64,000 bases of DNA from NCBI GenBank assembly GCA_035048815.1, contig JAUCBN010000011.1, forward strand, positions 14,719,501 to 14,783,500, given 5' to 3'. Below are positions 1 to 11,124 of the stretch, one piece after another. Made by a program: the position numbers and the translations under genes. Positions within the stretch are counted from its first letter, which is position 1, and every line of letters starts with the position of its first letter. The notes beneath the pieces are model-generated. The model was given only the letters and a program-made list of their open reading frames with translations, did no database searches and was not told the DNA's origin. The DNA is from Abelmoschus esculentus (lineage: Eukaryota > Streptophyta > Magnoliopsida > Malvales > Malvaceae).

Positions 1-1458
1 ATAAATCTCATTGCATTACCAACATAATGCCTTTATCAAATGTAGCCGAAACTCATATCGGTTTATCAAAAACAATTACTTTACTTACTCTTGAACTATG
101 GAAGATTTTCACACTCTTCTATAGTCCCCAAAACAGAACCGTACCAAACGTGATTCGCTTTAAATCTGTAATCACTCACCAACAAGCGAAACGAGCTTTT
201 GTCGCTATCCGATGATCGCACCAATGCACCAGCACTCAAGATTCTTCTTGTACCTCTTCTACAACATTAAAAATAGAGCATTCTCACATCATAACATGAT
301 CAAACCAACAGCCATATCCGATCACCATTAAACTACCGAAAACTTAGCCGAAAAGACCGTAAACTAAGCCGAAACGCATCCAAACAACATCAGCCCAAAA
401 CCTAACGAATCTAACATATAATCCACTTCAATTATGATCCAAAAACACATCCAACCATCCTGATATCTCCAGCAACATTTAAGCATCTAAAACAGCCCAT
501 AAAACAACCGAAAAGCACCTCAAAACTACACGGATTGCATTATTCCGGGATTAAATTAATGTGCTATCAAATGAAGATTCAATTAATCATTTAATTAACA
601 TAAAAACACAATTGAATCCATCTAATTGCAGCATTAAATGAGATCCAAAAAGATTTCACAAAAACTTTCACAAAAACACTAAATCTAACATTAAAAACAT
701 AGAATCAAGTTTTTATTCAAAGATTAGCAAGCTAATACTTGGGAATTTCAATAAAGAACCTTAGAAAAGAATAAAAATCCAGAAAATTACCTTCAAGATC
801 TATTCACCAAAAAGATGTAATTTCGTCTTCTTGATTCCTTGCAATTTGATGTTGATTTGATAAAACTGACGCTTAGGTTTTGTAAAGGATGGAAAGATGA
901 TGCAAATGATGGAATCTTTGTTGAAAAAGATGCAAAAATCAGCAAGGAATTGAAGAGAAAAGATGAAGAGAAAGTGGAGTGAAAATGAGAGAAAAAGATG
1001 AGAGAAAATGAGAGAAAAGTGGTTTGAGAGAAAATGATTAAAAATCTAATTAAAGTAATTGAAAATACATTTTGGTGAATAAATCATCTTTAAAAATTAG
1101 AAATGGGTTTATGGCCCTCTAAGGATTCTAAGTTTAGCTTACTTTTCAATTTAATCACTAAAACATGTAATTTTCGAAAATTCTAAATTAAGTCCCCCAA
1201 TTTTCCAAAAATTACAAATTGATCACTTATGCATAATTAAGCATAATTAAAAATCATTATAAAATCCAAATTATTTTTTTTTAATTTTGAAACATATTTC
1301 TAATATTTCAAACCATATTCCAAAACTATTATTTTTCTTAATTAAAAATATCCTTATTTTATCTTTTCCGGAATTAATGAACCGGAGAATCCGATTCGAC
1401 CCGAATCGAATTCTCCTAATTAAGCCTAAACTAATAACCCCAAAAATGAGATGTTACA
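1..1458 (-). mobile_element. Family A LTR, 3' LTR of a minus-strand element, cut by window edge
   Basis: Aligns by eye in reverse orientation to the first ~1.46 kb of the complete family A LTRs at 4264, 20853 and 43266. Its right edge reads gatgttaca, the complement of the family start TGTAACATC. A purine-rich tract lies immediately outside it, as expected where a 3' LTR meets the internal region. The rest of the LTR lies left of the window, so its duplication cannot be checked. Small ORFs inside it are not conserved between LTR copies and are not genes. Confidence 0.9.
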
Positions 1459-1474
1459 ACTCTCCCCCTCTTAA
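1459..1474 (-). other. Polypurine tract of the truncated family A element
   Basis: On the minus strand this reads TAAGAGGGGGAGAGT and abuts the LTR start. The same tract with one or two changes precedes the 3' LTR of the complete A element at 50915-50928. It primes plus-strand DNA synthesis in LTR retrotransposons. Confidence 0.8.
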
Positions 1475-1487
1475 GAAAATTTCGTCC

Positions 1488-1649
1488 TCAAAATTTACCT
1501 GAAGCAAACAAGTGAGGAAACTGCTCCTCCATGCTTTTCCTTGGTGGATTATCCATAACTTGGAATATATTACGTCTCAGATGATGTCTTGTGCGTTCAA
1601 TCTCAGGATCCAACTCGTAAAAAGGACCACTCAGGTTTGCCCTGGTCAT
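1488..1649 (-). pseudogene. Chimeric 53-codon ORF: Athila-type Gag N-terminus joined in frame to a chromovirus Pol C-terminus
   Basis: On the minus strand an ATG at 1649 opens an uninterrupted frame to a TGA at 1488-1490. The first ~35 residues contain LDPEIERTRHHLRR, the style of Athila/Tat Gag beginnings, and lie about 100 nt downstream of the primer binding site of the C-type LTR at 1780. From about 1548 the sequence becomes the end of the family A polyprotein (RKSMEEQFPHLFASGKF), matching the complete A element near 50850. The join is therefore a recombination or deletion breakpoint between two element families lying in the same orientation. The frame is kept, but nothing suggests a functional protein; one junction in three keeps frame by chance. 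Family identities are inferred from motifs only. Confidence 0.65.
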
Positions 1650-1751
1650 AAACCAAATAAATCAAAGTTAATAAAGAATAAAATAAATGAATAAAATTAA
1701 TGTTAGATAAAGAATGGTTAAAGAGCAAGAAAATAAAAAAAAAATTAGTTG

Positions 1752-1773
1752 CCAATGCCCGGTAACGACGCCA
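1752..1773 (-). other. Primer binding site, tRNA-Asp type, of the C-type element
   Basis: On the minus strand it begins TGGCGTCGTTACCGGGCAT, a variant of the tRNA-Asp-complementary site typical of Athila/Tat elements (compare TGGCGCCGTTGC at 26918-26937). It is separated from the LTR end by a few T-rich bases, as at the other two such LTRs here. A T-rich leader (1650-1751) follows toward the ATG at 1649. Confidence 0.75.
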
Positions 1774-1779
1774 AAAACT

Positions 1780-3127
1780 TGATGCGTGTAATAAAAGAGT
1801 AATTGAGTGCAAGTGTATATGTCGCCAAGTAATAAAGTGATAAGTATATTGTGTATCATCTCCACAGGGATTGGTGTACTTAATATGTCTCCCCTAGTTC
1901 CCTTGCTCCTGAAAAGAAAGTAAAAATACAGATAAGTGGATTTATTTAACTAACTAAATAATTAAATAACAAAACATAAAATAAAAGGTTGAGAACGATA
2001 TAGAGAAAGTGGGTAGGATCCAGCTGCATCAATTAGTGGATTCAATTGATCTTCTTCTTGTCCAATGCAATTAAACAACACTGCTTCGACAATACTGCAG
2101 ATATTGCCTCGGCAATATTAGTGTTCTCTGCCGCAATAATCTCTTGCTCTTGTGCAGAGGCATCAAAGTTCAGCAAAATGTCCGAAGTTGACTCCGCTTA
2201 TCTCTAAGTCAGAGTGTTGTTGATGACCAGTTCTTGACGATACCTCTCGGCGTAAATCAACAATAAGCACCAACAAATCTAACATTTCTTTTAGCTGCTG
2301 AAACTCTTAACCTATCTCTAGGCCGAGTTAGTGTCTACAATACCGTACTTATCCCTTTTGTGAATCTACACCTCTCGATACTAGATAAATAGATTACTTG
2401 CAAACTTCCCTCTCGAGCTTGAATGCAAGAACAAAGAATGGCAATAAGATAAGCAAACATTGATATTATTATTGCATAAGAACAAGAAAACAAGAATCAA
2501 TCTCCTCTCACTAGTATCGACAACCTTCACCTATCCCTAAGAAATTTAGAATATATTGTCGTTTAGGTACAATTCTTAGGGAGAAAGGTTTTCTCTAAAA
2601 ATTGGCTCTCAAAACAATATGGTCGACTAGGGTATATATAGTCTTAACCTAGGGTAAACCTTTCCTAAATAGACTTCAACTTAGAGTAAGGAACAAGTCT
2701 TCTTCAAGGAATCTGATATTTCCAAGTTTGTGGCCTTCTAGAAGGGTTTTCCTGCTTGGTCTTTGACTTGGGCTAGTAGCGCGCTAGACTGGTCCAATCA
2801 GTGTGCTGCATCTTCCAAAATATTCTCTATATTTTTATATTTTAATGCGCCTACATCGTCGGTGCTGCCACTCTGTATTCTGCCGCGGCCTTGTCTTCTG
2901 CCTCAACCTCAACATTGCTTCACTACCGCTCCGGCCCTGGATATTCCTGCATGTACAGAATATGTAATAATATATGTATTCTCTATAAATATTGACTTTA
3001 TAAGTAATGATAATAGAATATCCAATATTTGCGCTTAGAGTCCATATTTCAGTTTAAGTTAGTGTATAATAGATGCATAAAGTACCATGAGAAGGGTAGT
3101 AAATAACTGCCTTTCAGGCACTCATGA
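1780..3127 (-). mobile_element. Family C-type LTR (5' LTR of a minus-strand element lacking most of its body)
   Basis: Homologous over its length to the LTRs at 3167-8174 and 11125-12495, sharing for example the block around the double 'gtgttgttgatg' and 'ctctcggcgtaaa' segments and the 'gatattcctgcatgtacag' segment. The minus-strand LTR starts near TCATGAGTGCC and ends CGCATCA. Its right flank is 39 bp of the 33-bp satellite. Its left flank is a PBS and then an Athila-like Gag start, unlike the leader of the complete C element. It may thus come from an autonomous relative of C. Its 3' LTR and most internal sequence are missing. Confidence 0.8.
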
Positions 3128-3166
3128 AGGGTCATTCATCGCGACATACGATCAAAGAGAGGGTAC
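3128..3166. repeat. Fragment of the 33-bp satellite array
   Basis: One monomer and part of a second, with gtcattcatcgcgacatac followed by gatcaaagagagg. It ends with the GGTAC target duplication (3162-3166) of the C element. Phase continues at 12501 on the far side of that element, showing that the two flanks were once contiguous. Confidence 0.85.
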
Positions 3167-6159
3167 TGATAGGCATGGTATAAGCGCTATTTTGAGTTAA
3201 AGTGTACATGTCGTCAAGTAAAAAAATGATAAGTATATCGTGTATCGTCTCCACAGGGATTGGTATACTTAAGATGTCTTTCTTCGTTCCCTTTCTCCTG
3301 AGAATAAAATAAAAACACAAATAAGATGGTTTGTTTTATCTAACTAACTAAATAAATAACAAAACATAAAATAAAGAGTTGAGAACGATTATAGAGAAAG
3401 TGGGTAGGATCCAATTGCGCCAATTAGTGGATTCAATTAATCTTCTTCTTGTCCAATGCAATCGCACAATACTACTTCGATAGTACTGTAGATACTACCT
3501 CGGCAATGCTGGTGCTCCTCTGCCGCGGCATTCTCTTGCTCGTAGGCAGAAATATCAAAGTTCAACAAAGTGTCCGTAAGTGACTCCGCTCATCTCTGAG
3601 TCAAAGTGTTGTTGATGCTCAGTCCTTGACGATACCTCTCGGCATAAACCAAAGATAACCACCAATCAATCCAACACTTCTTTTAGCTATTGAAACTCTT
3701 AACCTACCCCTTAGTGCCTCCACAAGGGTATAGGCCGAGTTAGTATCACCGACACCATACTTATCCCTTTCGTGAATCTACACCTCTCGATGCTAGATAA
3801 ATAGATTACTTGCAAACTTCCCTCCTGGGCTTGGATACAAGCACAAAGAATGACAATAGCATAAACAAACTTTGATCTTATTGCATAAGAACAAGAATAC
3901 AAGAATCAATCTCCTCTCACTAATATCGACAACCTTCACCTATCCCTAAGAAGTTTAGAACATGTTATCGTCTAAGTATAATTCTTAGGGAGGAAGGGTT
4001 TCTCTACAAAGCGGCTCTCCTAAAAAATGTGGCCGGCTAGGGTATTTATAGTCTTAACCTAGGGCAAACCTTTCCTAAATAGACTTCAACTTGGAGTAGG
4101 GAACAAGTCTTCTTCAAGAATTCTAATATTTCCAAGTTTGCCGCCTTCTAGAAAGGTTTTCCGCTTGGTCTTTGAATTGGGCTTTTTAGTATGCTAGTCA
4201 GGTCCAATTGATGCGCTGTGTCTTCTAGAATATTCTCTATATTTTTATCTTTCAATGCACCTCTGTAGCATCCCGTTTTTGGGGTTATTAGTTTAGGCTT
4301 AGTTAGGAGAATTCGATTCGAGTCGAATCGGGTTCTCCGGTTCATTATTCCGGGAAAGATAAAAATAATGATATTTTTAATTAAGAAAAATAATAATTTT
4401 GGAATAAGGTTTGGAATATTAAAAATATGTTTCAAAATTAAAAGAAAGTGGTTTGGATTTATTTTTGATTTTCTTTTAATTATTCTTAATTATGCATAAA
4501 TGACCAATTTATAATTTTTGGAAAAATTAGAGGACTTATTTTGTAATTTTTGAAAAATTACATGTTTTAGTGACTAAATTGAAAAGCAAGCTAAACTTAG
4601 AATCCTTAGAGGGCCATAAACCCATTTCTAATTTTTAATAATGATTTATTCACCAAAATGTATTTTAATTATTTTAATTAGAGATTTTTAATTATTTTCT
4701 CTCAAAACCACTTTTCCCTCATTTTCTCTAATCTTTTTCTCTCCACTTTCTCTCATCTTTTCTCTTCAATTCCTTGTTAATTTTTGCATCTTTTTCCATA
4801 AAGATTACATCATTTTCATCATCTTTCCATTCTTTACAAAACCTAAGCATCAATTTTATCAAATCAACATCAAATTGTAAGTAATCAAGAAGAGGAAATT
4901 ACATCTTTTTGGTGAATAGATCTTGAAGGTAATTTTCTGGATTTTTATTCTTTTCTAAGGTTCTTTATTGAAATTCCCAAGTATTAGCTTGCTAATCTTT
5001 TAATAAAAACTTGATTCTATGTTTTTAATGTTAGATCTAGTTATTTTGTGAATGTTTTTGTGAAATCTATTTGGATCTCATCCAATGCTGGAATTAGATG
5101 GATTCAATTGTGTTTTTATGGTAATTAAATGATTAATTGAGTCTTGATTTGATAGCACATTAATTTAATCTCGGAATAATGCAATCCGTGTAGTTTTAAG
5201 GTGTTTTTCGGTTGTTTTATGGGCTGTTTTAGATGCTTTAATGTTGCTGGGGATATAAGGATGGTTTGGATGTGTTTTTGGTTCATAATTGAAGTGGATT
5301 AGATGTTAGATTCGTTAGGTTTTGGGCTGATGTTGTTCGGATGCGTTTCGGCTTAGTTTACGGTCTTTTCGGCTAAGTTTTCGGTAGTTTAACGGTAATC
5401 GGTTATGGTTGTTGGTTTGAGCATGTTATGATGTGAGAATGCTCTTTTTTTAATGTTGTAGAAGAGGTACAAGAATGTGCTTGATTTCTGGTGCGTTGGC
5501 GCGATCATCGGATAGCGGCGAAAGCTCGTTTCGCTTGTTGGTGAGTGATTACGGTTTTAAAGCGATTCGCGTTTGGTACGGTTCTGTTTTGGGGGCTATG
5601 GAAGAGTGTGAAAACCTTCCATAGTTCAAGAGTAAGTAAAGTAAATGTTTTTGATAAACCGATATGAGTTTCGGCTACATTTGATAAAAGCATTATGTTG
5701 GTAATGCAATGAGATTTATGGAAATGCATGAGCATGTTTTGAAATGGTGCATACATGAGAATTACTTGCTGAAATACATAGCTTATTTAGCATCCATGAT
5801 TGTGAAAAATTATGAGAAATAATTTGGGATACAATATGGTTATTTGCTTTATATATGATGGTGCCTTTGGGCATGGCTTTTGGTTCATTTGTTGAACATA
5901 TTATGCATGCATTATGAGCAGCAAGTTGTATGATTTGAAATATAATATGGTTAATTGCCTTATACATGATGGTGCCTTTGGGCATGGCTTTGGTTCATTT
6001 GTTGAACATATTATGCATGCATTATGAGCAACAAGTTATCATGCACATTTGATTATGATATTGGCTTAGTGACACTAACTTTAGATTCGAATACGAATGA
6101 CATGTTATTAGGATTGTCTTAAGTGCACTATAAACAAAATTGAGAATACAGAATATTGT

Positions 6160-6415
6160 CTACACGTACACAAGGGTGACTTTGTGTCCAACCGTGCGTG
6201 GTAGAGCCGCCTACACGTAAACAAGGGTGACTTTGTTTCCGATCGTGCGTGTAGAGCTTGCCTATATGTATACAAGGGTGACTTTGTGTCCGACCGTGCA
6301 TATAGTTGACCCATACGTAAACAAGGGTGACTTTGTGTCCAACCGTACGTAGTAGGGGTAACATGTATACAAGGGTGACTTCGTGTCATGTCAATGGTGA
6401 CTTCGTGTCATGACG
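6160..6415. repeat. 51-bp tandem repeat inside the A LTR
   Basis: Units carry the core caagggtgactttgtgtcc followed by accgtgcg and a variable linker. Five copies of caagggtgac occur here, then shorter caatggtgac variants. Because 51 is a multiple of three, the minus strand shows spurious 17-residue periodic ORFs. Copy number differs between LTR copies in this window. Confidence 0.85.
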
Positions 6416-7094
6416 AGACAATGGTCTCTAATAATGGATCCGTGTATTCGGTGAACTCAAGGTTCACATTAAAGTGGTTTAAAGATTGTACATCATTTAT
6501 AAATTGTTTTGACAAGTTTATGTAAACTCAAGGATGCATATGGTTTAAAGATTATGAGCATGAGATGTTAGCATGCATGTTTTGACAATGTATTGCAAAT
6601 TATGGTTTCATCATGGTTTTAAATTGATGCATTGATGATTTATGTAAAGCTTCCTCACTAAGCATGTTTGCTTAAGCTCTCTTTTCATCCATGCAGAGAA
6701 ATAAAGGCACTTGGAGCTTCGTTTGAGGCAAGGAAACCAAGGGGAAGAATCATTTTGAATTTGGTATGTTTTGGCAAATAAATTTGGGCAAGGCAATGTG
6801 TAACCCAACCAATGTGAGGAGTGTGTACTTAGGTTTTCGTTTATGTTGTAATAAGACCATTATTGTTTGGTTGCTAATTGTTGAACTTTGTAATTGTTTG
6901 AATTGTTGAAACATGTACTAGCATGTTTGTTATGTTGTTAATCATTTTCTAGGGAGCATGCCTATAGCTTGAATGATGTCCATGATGTTGTTGAATATGT
7001 GCCCTAAGTTGCTAATTATGCCTAGGATTGATGCATTTAGTGGTTTTAATTAATGATTGAGTATTGAGTAATTGGTGTGCACTTAGTGTAATGA

Positions 7095-7355
7095 AACTTT
7101 TGGTTCCAGACCAAAAGTTTCGAAACCTTTGGGTGAAGGTTCCGAAACCTTTGTCAAATATTTTCGAAACCTTCACAAGGTTTCGAAACCTTGCGGGCAG
7201 TTTCAATTCTGGATAGCTACTGGACGCAAAAAGTTTCGAAACTTTCCAGGAAAGTTTCAAAACCTTTTACAAAAAGTTTCGAAACTTTCCAGGAAAGTTT
7301 CAAAACCTTTTACAAAAAGTTTCGAAACCTCTGGGAAGGTTTCGAAACCTTTGAT
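7095..7355. repeat. Cluster of GTTTCGAAAC palindromes inside the A LTR
   Basis: Six exact copies of the 10-bp palindrome GTTTCGAAAC plus several one-base variants, usually followed by CTTT and separated by 12-35 bp. The cluster is present in all complete A LTRs here with different copy numbers. No known function can be assigned from sequence. Confidence 0.8.
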
Positions 7356-8174
7356 CACCAAGAATTGAAAGTTGCTAGAAATTATACTTTAGTCCCAAAT
7401 ATCTTCCTTTGTTCGATTAAGGTGCTTACCGATGTTATTTTGAGCTGAAATTTTGCGTGCAAGTATAAAGTTGATTTAATTTCAAGATGGTAATCCTAAT
7501 TTGGATGACGTCCTTGTATTTTGGAAGAACATGCAATTGATGATGATAGAATGATCCGTTTAAGTTAAAATTTGCTATGAGGAACTCTTGTATGTTTAAT
7601 TGAACATTGATGGAAAGAATTTCTACTTTACTAATTGAATTTAAAAGTTTTACATTTTAGTCCTTAATCTACGTTAGTGTTTAATCGGATGTATGTTTTT
7701 AATTAATGTGTTACCGGTAATACTTTGTATGAGACCTTGACATGTAGGAATAAGATTGTGCATCTAGGTAAGATAATAAAAAAATATATAATGGTTTTAG
7801 GGTTGTTTATCGAATCGAACCTTCGTGGGTTTAGTTTGATATTCCCCGTGTAACCCGTTAGTGTCGGTTCTGTCTAGGCCGGGCTAAGGGGGGTACAGCC
7901 TCCATTGTTGGTGCTGCCACACTGGATTCTGTCGCGGCATAGTTCTGCCTCGGCCTCAACACAACTTCTCTTCCACTTCAGCACTGGATATTCCTGCATG
8001 TACAGAAATTGTAATAATATTTGTATTCTCTATAAATATTAACTTTGCATGTGATGATAACGAAATATCCAATACTTGAGCAAAGAATACATGATTTGAT
8101 TCAAGTGGGTGTATATTAGATACATAAAGTACCATAAGAAGGATAGTAAATAACAGCCTTTTAGGCACTCATCC

Positions 8175-9708
8175 AATACCACCAAACTCGAACTATTGCT
8201 TGTCCTCAAGCAATGCCAAACATCAAATTGCTAAAACTTACTTCCTTTTGGTCTTACTTTTACACCTATTCTCCCCACCATGGTCATGTCTATTTCTCCG
8301 TTTTAGCCACTAGTTTACCCAAGGACTTTTACTAAGAAACAAACTATAGGGCTAGGTAAGTGTGTGTGTTTAATGGACAAGGCTGATTCAAGGCTTTCTT
8401 AGATAAACTCTATGTTCAAGACAAGTAGAATCTTGAACTAAAACTGTCTCCTTAAAACAACAAGTCTTAAGCCAATTTCGGGGACCTCAAGATATGGGTT
8501 TTTTATTTCCTTCTTTTTCTTATTTATTCTTTTTTTTATTAATTACCTATTTAGCATACTAGAGACAATTTCGGGTACCTCAAGCATGAAGGAGAGCAAA
8601 ACTAGAGCCGGTGATAGGCACCTCTAGTTAATTTTCCGACAAGTTCTAAGTCTTTATCACCTAAGTTTATTAAAAGAACTCCTAAATCAAACAAGTCCAA
8701 AAAGTGTTTTACATCCTTTCTAACCCTAAAGAAAGCTTCTAAGTTCTATTCCGTGAGTATCCTATGGTTATTCCTTCAAAATAGAACTTGGCCATGGTAA
8801 GGAGAAAAAATTTTATCGCCTTAAAGGAATAAACTAAAGCAAAGCTGACGTGAGGCAATGCAAGATTACAAATATAAATTCAAGAAAAGAGAATATTAAA
8901 AAAATTCAGTAAAATTTTACTCTCTTTATGGTAATGTCGCGACATTGGATAGCCTCGGTAGTGCTTCTGCACCTTCAATCTCCCCCAAACTCAAATTGAG
9001 CATTGTCCTCAATGCTCAAATCAGACAGCAGATAAAATTAATAAAACAAGTAAAGATAGTAAAGGGAGAGTTTAATGGAAAGATTTTGAGAAAAGTAAGA
9101 GAGTTTTGAGATTGTAACGAATATAACCAGAGAGAGATTTGAGTAAACAATTCTAAAGAAACAAGAATGCAAGAGTGAATAGTTTAAGAGAAAGAAGGTG
9201 CTTATATAGGCCTTGGCTACGTAGCTGTTTGGTCTATATTGCCGTTTGCATTTACTGTCGCGGTAAGAATCTCGATAGAGTAACTGTTACCCTGTTCTAC
9301 CCATTGGGACTGCTGCGGCTCTAACACTATGCACTGCTACGGCAGCAGACTTCCTGCTGTGAACTACTTCTCTATATTCTTGCTTTATTGTCCTAACCTA
9401 AAAATATAAACATCAAGAAACATTCAAATAATGAGAAGATAAATATTCCTAAATACCATAATTAAGAGAAATCATGAAAATACCAAATAAAAGAGAAAAT
9501 TAATATAAAATAAGAATATAAAGAAAACTTATGGAGAAATGTTTCTGATATTTCTTATAGTACATCTGCACCCTCCATCGAGTGACAATTCTGCCCAAAA
9601 AGGATTTGACCATAATGAATACGGATAGTCCCCTTTGTATTGTCATGGTGGAGCTATCTTTTTTCGTTTTCTCTTGTAATCCATGCATGTCCTCCATCTT
9701 GATATTGT
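8175..9708 (-). other. 3' untranslated part of the C element
   Basis: About 1.5 kb between the gag-like frame and the 3' LTR. It has no coding signature. It starts (plus strand) with the purine tract and gaggacaagcaatag signature in complement, then AT-rich sequence with two similar segments around 8474 and 8566 (caatttcgg-gacctcaag). It includes the exact 14-bp palindrome AATGTCGCGACATT at 8933-8946. Confidence 0.6.
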
Positions 9709-10974
9709 TTATGAAGGCAAAAATAAATTGTTAGAAAAAATTATATCAACATCCAACCACTTAATTACCTCATTGTCATTAACTTCCATCATAGTTGGAT
9801 ATAGCCTTCGTTGTTGTGGCAATTGCTGTGATAGCCAATTGCCGTGGCAATCTTCTGCCAAAATTCGGTGTAAGTCAAGTGAAGAACCATCTTTCTTGAA
9901 GTCTTCAAGAATCAACCTACATTGTTTCTTATGCTTCTCAGTAATCTCCATCAGTAGAGACTTTGGCTTGGAACTAATATTAGATGGAGTTGCCATAGAA
10001 ATATCATCTTCCAAACAATCATATCCTATTTGTGATGGCTTCAAATCTTATAACATTGACTCCTCAAAATATATCTGCAATGGAAGAGATGAGTTTTCAA
10101 AGAATTCAAAAGGTTCATTCAGTACCATCTCATTTTCCATTATCACGGTATTGCCATCTTGTTGATCGAACATGTTTTCGTGTAACTGCCCTGGCAGTTA
10201 TGAGTGAGAGTAATACTCAGCTTCCTTTTTCAGCATCATTGTTGCCATAACATCCTGGGAATTAGACTCCTCAAAATTTTCTAGAGCATTACTCTCATCA
10301 GCCTCGTTGAATGTTATCGTGACATTGCCTTGTTCAGGCTTCTCTACTGCCGCGGTAGGACTCTCGGCAGACTCATCCATTGTTTGACAATCTTTCTCAT
10401 TAACATGTTCTGGACTCAGAGGTTCTGGAATTTCCTCTTCGTCCTCTTGTGTTGATATTTCAGTATCCCCAAGTATTGACTGTTAGGTTATGTTATCCCT
10501 GGCATACAGTTGATTTTCCGAATCCCTCAAGGGTGCATCCAATCTAGCTATATTTGCACCCATTAAACTTGATTGCGCTGTCATAAATTCTTCAATTCTA
10601 GCCATTGATGCTTTCAATATTTCCTCCAATGAATTTGGATACTCTGGAGAAAAATTATGTTGCCATGGCATATCTGTAACTTCAACAAAATTGTTATGAT
10701 AAAAAATTTGAGCGTTTTGATCATACCATGAAGGATTTTGTTGTTGGTTTCATCTATGATCCTCTCTATGGTCATAGGTTCCAATACTGTATGGGCAATT
10801 GCTAACTAAATGATCATCTCCGTAATTGAAACAAAAATTTGTCCAGGCATAAACTTGTTGGGTTGCTCTTCGTTGGCATAGATAATCATCAATTAATCTA
10901 TGGAATTCTTGATTAGTTCGATTCATATCTTCCAACATCAACTCCCGAATTGATTTGCTTCTTTCTCCTTGCAT
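9709..10974 (-). pseudogene. Degenerate gag-like ORF of the C element (about 421 codons, four internal stops)
   Basis: An ATG at 10974 opens a frame that continues to a TAA at 9709. It is broken only by in-frame stops at about 10750, 10483, 10198 and 10048; the open segments between them share one frame. Near residues 45-60 it has a nucleocapsid-like knuckle, CFNYGDDHLVSNC, where the second Cys of CxxCxxxHxxxxC is Tyr. Further on is a helical stretch (LEEILKASMARIEEFMTAQ) resembling the region after the zinc knuckle in Athila Gag, then an acidic C-terminal half. Matrix/capsid, protease and polymerase regions are absent. One stop (AGA TGA) looks like a CGA-to-TGA change. Most likely a truncated Gag of a non-autonomous family, now dead. 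Overlapping plus-strand ORFs are shadows. Confidence 0.72.
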
Positions 10975-11096
10975 TTTGAAGCTTCAACTTGAAACACAAC
11001 TATAAACCCTTTTTTTAGAAAAAGAAAAAAGAAAATATATTAGTAAAAATAATAAATAAAGAAGACAAAAAAATTAAAGAAGAAAAAATTTAGCTA

Positions 11097-11118
11097 CCAA
11101 TCCTCGACAACGGTGCCA
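11097..11118 (-). other. Primer binding site, tRNA-Asp type, of the C element
   Basis: The minus strand begins TGGCACCGTTGTCGAGGAT, two or three changes from the Athila consensus, six bases inside the 5' LTR. A T-rich leader follows to the ATG at 10974. Confidence 0.8.
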
Positions 11119-11124
11119 AAAACT

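Larger units (their letters stand above)
4264..7897 (+). mobile_element. Solo family A LTR (3634 bp) nested in the C 3' LTR
   Basis: Runs from TGTAGCATCCCG (one change from the family TGTAACATCCCG) to GGGGGGTACA, with no internal region. Flanks are acctc (4259-4263) and gcctc (7898-7902), a 5-bp duplication with one change; the uninterrupted partner LTR reads gcgcctccattg at 12218, giving the original site. It contains a 51-bp tandem block (6160-6415), a ~119-bp duplicated segment (about 5850-6000) and a GTTTCGAAAC cluster (7095-7355). A solo LTR is the expected product of recombination between the two LTRs of a former complete element. Confidence 0.93.
3167..8174 (-). mobile_element. 3' LTR of the C element, split by a solo A LTR
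   Basis: The LTR parts are 3167-4263 and 7898-8174, about 1369 bp after removing the insertion and one duplication copy, against 1371 bp for the partner LTR. The outer end reads TGATAGGC (plus). The inner end, ctcatcc, has one change from the expected ctcatca. Just inside lies the purine-rich stretch and the gaggacaagcaatag signature (8175-8220, complement). Confidence 0.88.

Noticed and set aside
6108..6389. Minus-strand ORFs with repeated TKSPLFTYRQALHARSD-type peptides in family A LTRs
   Set aside because: By-products of the 51-bp LTR minisatellite (17 codons per unit). Copy number and frame vary between LTRs, and the same ORF is absent from the 50929 LTR.
7095..7355. GTTTCGAAAC cluster as plant heat-shock elements
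   Set aside because: Heat-shock elements need GAA and TTC blocks separated by two bases. Here TTC and GAA are directly joined and the spacing to neighbouring blocks does not fit.
9683..10165. 160-codon plus-strand ORF opposite the C gag-like frame
   Set aside because: Shadow of the minus-strand gag-like frame. It has no domain and no conserved start, whereas the minus strand has a zinc-knuckle-like motif and correct position after the PBS.
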